The notes below the pieces were generated by a model. That model was not told where the DNA came from and made no database searches. It was given only the letters and a program-made list of their open reading frames with translations. Below, piece after piece: positions 59,149-64,000 of a stretch of 64,000 nucleotides of DNA. The DNA is from Calonectria ilicicola (taxonomy: Eukaryota > Ascomycota > Sordariomycetes > Hypocreales > Nectriaceae). Position 1 is the stretch's first letter, and every line of letters starts with the position of its first letter. The stretch spans positions 992,001 to 1,056,000 of the forward strand of contig CP085826.1 of NCBI GenBank assembly GCA_020809705.1, in the 5' to 3' direction. The position numbers and the translations under genes are program-made.

Positions 59149-61101
59149 ATGGCTCAAACCTATCTTCAGCAAGCCGCTGAGAAGCGGGCCAATCAAGCCT
59201 CTCTAATCCCTGAGGAGTGGCGCCTTGCCAGCATTCCATCAGTTGAGGATGCGCCCAATGCTTTGAAGTACATTCGCTCTGCTGGCCTTCTTACCGATGA
59301 TGAGATGAGCATCACGGAAACCGCGGACATCAGTGTTCTCGTGAGAAAGCTTGCCCGAGCGGAAATTTCTTCGCTGGAAATGACAAAGGCATTTGCCAAG
59401 CGAACCGCAATTGCGCACCAACTAACCAACTGCTGTACGGAAATATTCTTTGAAGAGGCATTCGAGGAGGCAAAGAGACTAGATGAGATCCTTGCAACCA
59501 CGGGAAAGACTGTTGGGCCACTCCACGGTTTACCTGTAAGTGTCAAGGACAACATTTATGTCAAGGGCAAAGATGCTTCGCTCGGTAAGTTCGGAACCAG
59601 TTCCATAATCAATATCTTGCTGATCTTTTAGGCTGGGTTGGGTTAATCGGTAAGCCAAGTCCCAAGGACGAGGTTGTCGCAACAGTGTTGAGGAGGTTGG
59701 GCGCGGTCCTTTACGTCAAAACCAACGTTCCACAATCCTTGATGGTAAGTCAATAGCCACATTTTCGTTACATGGCACTAATGATGAATCAAGATGTCCG
59801 ATTCATACAACCACGTATTTGGACAAACTGTGAACCCACTCGACAGAAACTTGATTTCTGGCGGTAGCAGTGGTGGTGAGGCAACACTTGTTGGTGCTCG
59901 TGGAAGTGTTTTCGGAATTGGCACAGATATTGGTGGCTCAATTCGCATCCCCGCTGCCTTGTGTGGTCTCTACGGCTTTATGCCAACCATTTCCCGTCAG
60001 CCTTATGAGCGCCCAGGGTACGATTCTTGTTGTGGCATCCCTTGACGAAACCTTGCTAACAGCGTTATCAGAATCAAGCAAAGAATTGTGCGATCATTTG
60101 CCGGCCCGCTTGCATCTAGTTTGGGAAGCATTGAAACGTACATGGAGGCCCTGCCGCACGCAAGGGGCTGGGAGTTGGATGCAGAAGCTATCCCAATGCC
60201 CTGGAGAAGCAATGCATGCACTATCCCGTTGAGCAAAAAGCTTAAGATTGGGTTTGTCATTGACGACGGCGTTGTAAACCCCCAACCTCCCATTATCCGC
60301 GCGATGAAGGAAGTCATCGCCGTCCTAAAGGCTGCAGGCCACGAAGGTGTGTTCAACATTTCTTGTGCAAAAATAAGTCTAACTCGTTCCTAGTGGTTGA
60401 GTGGGATGCTAGCTCTCATGGGTACGCTTACGATCTCTGGGAGAAGGCAATTCTCTCTGATGGCGGTCTTGGTTGCAAAAGGCTGTGCGAAATGTCAGGC
60501 GAGCCCTTGATTGAAGGCATGCTGGTGGGAACCGATGCTGATCTCCTCACAACGGAACAAACACATAAGGTACGCAGCTTTTTCTCTTTCAATACTCCCG
60601 GAATTCTAACAAAGTCTCCAAATAGCTTGTATCAGAGAAACTAGAATATGAGAACAAGTATGTCCACGATTGGCACGCTGCCGGTTTGGATGCACTCATC
60701 ATGCCCGTGACACCATGGGTTGGATACAAACCTTGGACATGGGTCAAATCACATGCTTATGTAGGCTACACAAGCATCTGGAACTTGTTGGACTGGGCGG
60801 CCCTCACCATCCCTGTAACAACGGTGACGAGAGAGGCGGATCAGGGTACAGAACCATCCTGGGCGCAATACCAACCCAGAAACAAGTCGGATGAGTTTAA
60901 CAAAGACCAATGTGAGACTTCAATATTCACTAAAAAAGAAGCTGTGCTAACTCAGTCATAGATGACATCGATCTGGTCGAGGGATTACCTGTCGCTGTTC
61001 AGATTGTTTGTGGAAAATATGAGGATGAGAAATGCATTGCTGTCGGAAAGGTAATAGAAGGCCTGTTGAATAATAAGCTTGGCAAGGAATCAAAGCTATG
61101 A
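59149..61101 (+). CDS. Amidase-signature hydrolase
   Basis: Seven exons (59149-59584, 59632-59744, 59794-60017, 60072-60346, 60394-60569, 60626-60911, 60962-61101) total 1650 nt, 549 aa; all introns are canonical and 47-56 nt. The catalytic Lys is in 'GLPVSVKDNIYVKG', the cis-Ser in 'GGSSGGEATL' and the nucleophile Ser in 'GTDIGGSIRIPA', the complete Ser-cis-Ser-Lys triad of the amidase signature family. It opens 'MAQTYLQQAAEKRANQAS', a typical fungal acetamidase-like N-terminus, and ends with 'EGLPVAVQIVCGKYEDE'. It releases ammonia from an amide; the substrate is unknown. Sits between the divergent permease and the convergent monooxygenase, which suggests a shared nitrogen or aromatic catabolic role. 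Confidence 0.92.
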
Positions 61102-61340
61102 ATAGACATGATAGATTACGCTAGAAACAGATAGATGTCCATTTTACGACTAAGATGTTGGGAACTACACCAAACGAGGATGAAACCGGGCGCTGTCCTG
61201 CCCAAATCATCCCGTCTTTGCCTTCAGGAATAAGTTTATGAATTATTTTATCATTGATAAATTGTGCAGTAAATAAAACTCTTAGTACAAGTTTACATAA
61301 AACTGAATGGGGTATATAAAATGCAGGCCAAGAAAGCATG

Positions 61341-63002
61341 CTAGTTGTGACAAAGAACTTGTTCCATCACAGATTCAAGCTTACGCTGAATATGAACAGG
61401 TCTTCCCCACACACGCCAAGCAACGAATCCATCGGGACGAACCAATACTGCTCCGCTTGAGGAAATACCCGTCAAAGACTCCCATGTACCCTTGCTCGCT
61501 ATCAACTGACCTTCTGGGCCAATGCAATAAACCGCAATATCAATGCCCAGAGACGAGGATAGTTTTGGGGCAGCCTCACACCACGCATTCCCATCCGCTC
61601 CTGCAAATACGACAAATCTCTTTCCCAGGAAATCAAGGGTGGAAATTCGGCGGCCTTCATGTGAGACCCAAAGGTGCGGGACGCGACTTCCTGCTTTTCC
61701 ATCCAATCCTAGGAATTGAGCCAGAGTGGGGAACAGCCCTAGCATCCACCAAAACAACGGGGTTGTGTCCTCTGGGTAGATCGCTGAGGAGTTATAGACA
61801 TAACCGTAGCCAGCAATCCGAGGCATTCTCTGAATCATGCCCCATATGAATGGAATGCTCACTCTCAGAGAGAACAAGCCGCGTTCATCAGCTGCGGCGC
61901 CCGATTCTTCCGAAACCAAGCGCCCGATTGGGATTCGCTCGGTATCGTATGTGGTAAGCAGTGATTCGCTTGCCTGTTTCCGGATCACCGCAGCCAATTT
62001 CCAAGCCAAATTGTGAACATCTGCAATGCCAGTGGTCGCACCTTGGCCACCCCATGGAGGCATTTGGTGAGCTGCATCACCAGCAAGAAATACTCGGCCG
62101 TGTTGGAATTTCTCTGCAACTCGAACAGTGGGTTCCCACGGGAGGATACTCTTGACCTCAACTTCAACATCGGGCAACCCCAAAGCAATTTTCACCAGCT
62201 CTTGGCAACGTTCAGGCGGAAAGTCTTCAACCTTTTCTCCTTTTTGAGGGTCATAAGAGAGATGAAACACCCATCGCTTCTGGTTGTCAATGGATGTAAA
62301 TAATCCTACAACTTCGGGCCGCTCCACTAAGCAGAGACTGAACTCTCGACCACGGACCAGCTCACTCAAATCAGCTTCAAAAAGAATATTCAGGAGATGT
62401 CCCAATACACCTGGTCCCGTTGTTTGAATATCCAGTTTCCCTCGAGTCGAGCCACCAACCCCGTCGGCAGCAATCATGTAGGCTACACGAACAATAGAAT
62501 CGGTGTTGTTTGAGCGGTCGCGCAGCGTTGCCGTGACACCATCGTCATCCTGTTCAAAGGCGATGCATTCGACATGGAAGCGCACTTCGCCTCCTTGATC
62601 ACGAGCGGCATTTAAAAGCACTGGCTCGATCAAATCTTGTGTCCCGCGCGTTCCCTCTACCGGTCCGAGGTGCTCGAAGAAAGCGGCGGCTGGCATTCTC
62701 TGAGGACCCGTAGTCTCCTTGCGTTTGTGACCCTCAATGACTCCAGCGAGAGATTTGCCTTTGTATATACCTTTACTAGCTGCCAGTGGCTCTCCAGCCG
62801 CTCGAACAGCCTCGTCAATCCCGATTTCGCGATATAGCTCCATGACCCGGCGATTGACGCCACGTGCTCGTGGGTGAATTGAGGTGGTTGCATGGCGCTC
62901 GACTAAAAGTGATTTGATGCCATGGTTGGAGAGAAAAAGAGAGGCAGAAAGTCCAACGATACCTCCCCCGATGATTAATACTGGAACATCGGTTGTCGAC
63001 AT
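61341..63002 (-). CDS. FAD-dependent aromatic monooxygenase (PheA/TfdB type)
   Basis: A single exon of 553 aa, ATG at 63002. The FAD-binding fold is complete. It has the dinucleotide motif 'VLIIGGGIVGLSASLFLSNHG' near residue 8, 'RGVNRRVMELYREIG', a DG motif 'MIAADGVGGSTR', and 'GRVFLAGDAAHQMPPWGGQG', the GD motif closing the FAD site. The C-terminus after ~residue 440 resembles the thioredoxin-like extension of phenol hydroxylase relatives ('FVVFAGADGNAWCEAAPKL') with 'VLVRPDGFVAWR'. This class hydroxylates phenolic or N-heteroaromatic rings with NAD(P)H and O2. It converges with the amidase (240 bp between stops), which supports a common pathway. Confidence 0.92.
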   Translation of the reverse strand: MSTTDVPVLIIGGGIVGLSASLFLSNHGIKSLLVERHATTSIHPRARGVNRRVMELYREIGIDEAVRAAGEPLAASKGIYKGKSLAGVIEGHKRKETTGPQRMPAAAFFEHLGPVEGTRGTQDLIEPVLLNAARDQGGEVRFHVECIAFEQDDDGVTATLRDRSNNTDSIVRVAYMIAADGVGGSTRGKLDIQTTGPGVLGHLLNILFEADLSELVRGREFSLCLVERPEVVGLFTSIDNQKRWVFHLSYDPQKGEKVEDFPPERCQELVKIALGLPDVEVEVKSILPWEPTVRVAEKFQHGRVFLAGDAAHQMPPWGGQGATTGIADVHNLAWKLAAVIRKQASESLLTTYDTERIPIGRLVSEESGAAADERGLFSLRVSIPFIWGMIQRMPRIAGYGYVYNSSAIYPEDTTPLFWWMLGLFPTLAQFLGLDGKAGSRVPHLWVSHEGRRISTLDFLGKRFVVFAGADGNAWCEAAPKLSSSLGIDIAVYCIGPEGQLIASKGTWESLTGISSSGAVLVRPDGFVAWRVWGRPVHIQRKLESVMEQVLCHN

Positions 63003-63671
63003 GTTCGCTTCACAGCGATTACTTTTCTACGAAGTTCAGTGAAATAATTGTTTTGATGAGTTTCCCAATTTAAATGATTCACCAAGCATAAGGAGTTGAT
63101 GACGCATGTCCCATCAGACACCAGCCTGATCACCAGGTCTTTTTGTATAGGTGTTAAATCCGGCCCTTGGTTCCATGGCGGCATTTCAAAAATGTCCGGG
63201 TTGCCGTCTTACCCGAAAACACCACCAACAAATAGCGTCTGACTAGCCCTTTCCTAGCGCTTGATGACGTGCACACCTTTCACAATTCGGAAGTCATATA
63301 TTTTGTCCCACTTTTCACAATCTTTCTAGAATAGATTCAGAGACTTCCATGGGCTCTCAGATGCTCTCAGGTATCCACACTCCAAAAGGCGCGATGCTTT
63401 AAATGGGCTTATCAAGAATTTCTAATCGGGCATACAAGTGGGAATCGGATATTTTATGATAGGCTGCGGCACATGCCAGGTCCAGATCGGACCTAGATTC
63501 AGCGTGGAGACGTTTCAAATGCAAAACATTCTGGCAAGATGCAGGTGGTAGATCATAAACAGCTATAGCCAATGGAAAATTTCCGGTGCCTTCCATTCCA
63601 ACTTCACAGGGTGCAAGGAAAGGAAGTTTAATAAAGTAGCCAATTCAGGTCTATTAGTCTATGTCTAATAA
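63003..63671. other. Intergenic
   Basis: Between the monooxygenase start and the 3' end of the Pra1-like gene. No gene supported; a 65-codon minus frame at 63399-63596 has no features. Confidence 0.4.
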
Positions 63672-64000
63672 TTAAGAGCAGTGGACAACACCATCATCGT
63701 GAGTGTGGCACTCCTATAGTTACTAAAGTTAGTCTCATGCAATTTGACAGTTCTCGGAATCTGAATACTACGAACCTTGGGAGCCTCGCTGGTGGCGGTG
63801 GCGGCGCTGCTGCTGGAGGGGGTAGCCTCGCTGGAAGAAGAAGCCTCCTCAATCTCGCCACTGCAGCCGACGCCGGGGGCGGCAATGTCGTAGGCGTAGA
63901 CGTCAATGGCAAAGTACTGGAGGGCGTCACTATCGATGACACTCTTGGAGGGGTCGGTCTTGGCGAGCTCAAGAGCATCAGCGTAGTCCTCGGCATAGTG
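63672..64000 (-). CDS. Pra1/Asp f 2/Zps1-like secreted zinc-binding protein, C-terminal part (cut by window edge)
   Basis: The open minus-strand frame runs in from the right edge: 'EDYADALELAKTDPSKSVI' and 'SDALQYFAIDVYAYD', followed by 'IAAPGVGCSG' and a Ser/Ala/Thr-rich linker. A 62-nt intron (63714-63775; donor GTTCGT, branch ACTAAC) then joins a last exon reading ECHTHDDGVVHCS and a TAA at 63672-63674. The alternative without splicing ends in an unrelated tail, so the intron is well supported. The C-terminal Cys-His-x-His...His-Cys motif is the zinc-binding end of this family (Candida Pra1, Aspergillus Asp f 2). The family secretes zinc-scavenging proteins at low zinc and is usually next to a zinc transporter gene, which would be outside this window. 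Confidence 0.82.

Overview
The window is genomic DNA of a filamentous ascomycete (Pezizomycotina). Most genes carry short GT-AG introns of about 45-90 nt with CTAAC/CTGAC-like branch points. The gene content is also typical of the group: sphingolipid C9-methyltransferase, HET-domain protein, NACHT-type STAND NTPases, BTB/POZ protein, GPI-anchored Ser/Thr-rich wall protein and a Pra1/Asp f 2-type zinc-binding secreted protein. I cannot name the species. I rebuilt gene models by hand from splice signals; where stated, the exon lengths sum to a multiple of three.

Layout. (1) 0.4-6.7 kb: NmrA-like oxidoreductase, an unknown protein, and a Tle1-like (DUF2235) hydrolase gene that carries a stop at codon 4. 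(2) 8.2-15.4 kb: mostly housekeeping and GC-richer. It holds a FucP-type sugar transporter, a tiny stand-alone RNase H1 hybrid-binding-domain protein, pyrroline-5-carboxylate reductase, and the sphingolipid C9-methyltransferase on the minus strand. (3) 16.8-28 kb: an accessory, immunity/allorecognition-flavoured block. It holds a NACHT protein broken by two in-frame stops, a degenerate 3'-5' exonuclease-like protein, a BTB protein, and a protein with a STAND-like N-terminal region and ankyrin repeats that uses a GC-AG intron. (4) 30-34.3 kb: a 1414-residue repetitive GPI wall protein. (5) 34.8-43 kb: sparse DNA with two paralogous C2H2-like genes whose upstream regions share a palindromic element (CCACA-N2-TGTGG), plus a possible remnant of a third paralog. 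(6) 43-54.2 kb: a HET gene cut by an in-frame TAG, a small SRPBCC-like protein, an amino-acid permease and an intact NACHT protein. (7) 55.7-63 kb: a secreted PG/PI-transfer (ML-domain) protein, then a possible catabolic trio of Dal5-like MFS permease, amidase and FAD aromatic monooxygenase. (8) At the right edge, the C-terminus of a Pra1/Asp f 2-like zinc-binding protein.

The main themes are four. NLR/HET-type genes are enriched: two NACHT, one HET and one N-domain/ankyrin gene. Three accessory genes are interrupted by four in-frame stops, all explainable by single C-to-T changes, as RIP would cause. A palindromic motif cluster sits beside the paralogous C2H2-like genes. The MFS/amidase/monooxygenase trio has a divergent-convergent layout. 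No rRNA, tRNA, CRISPR or complete transposon was seen.
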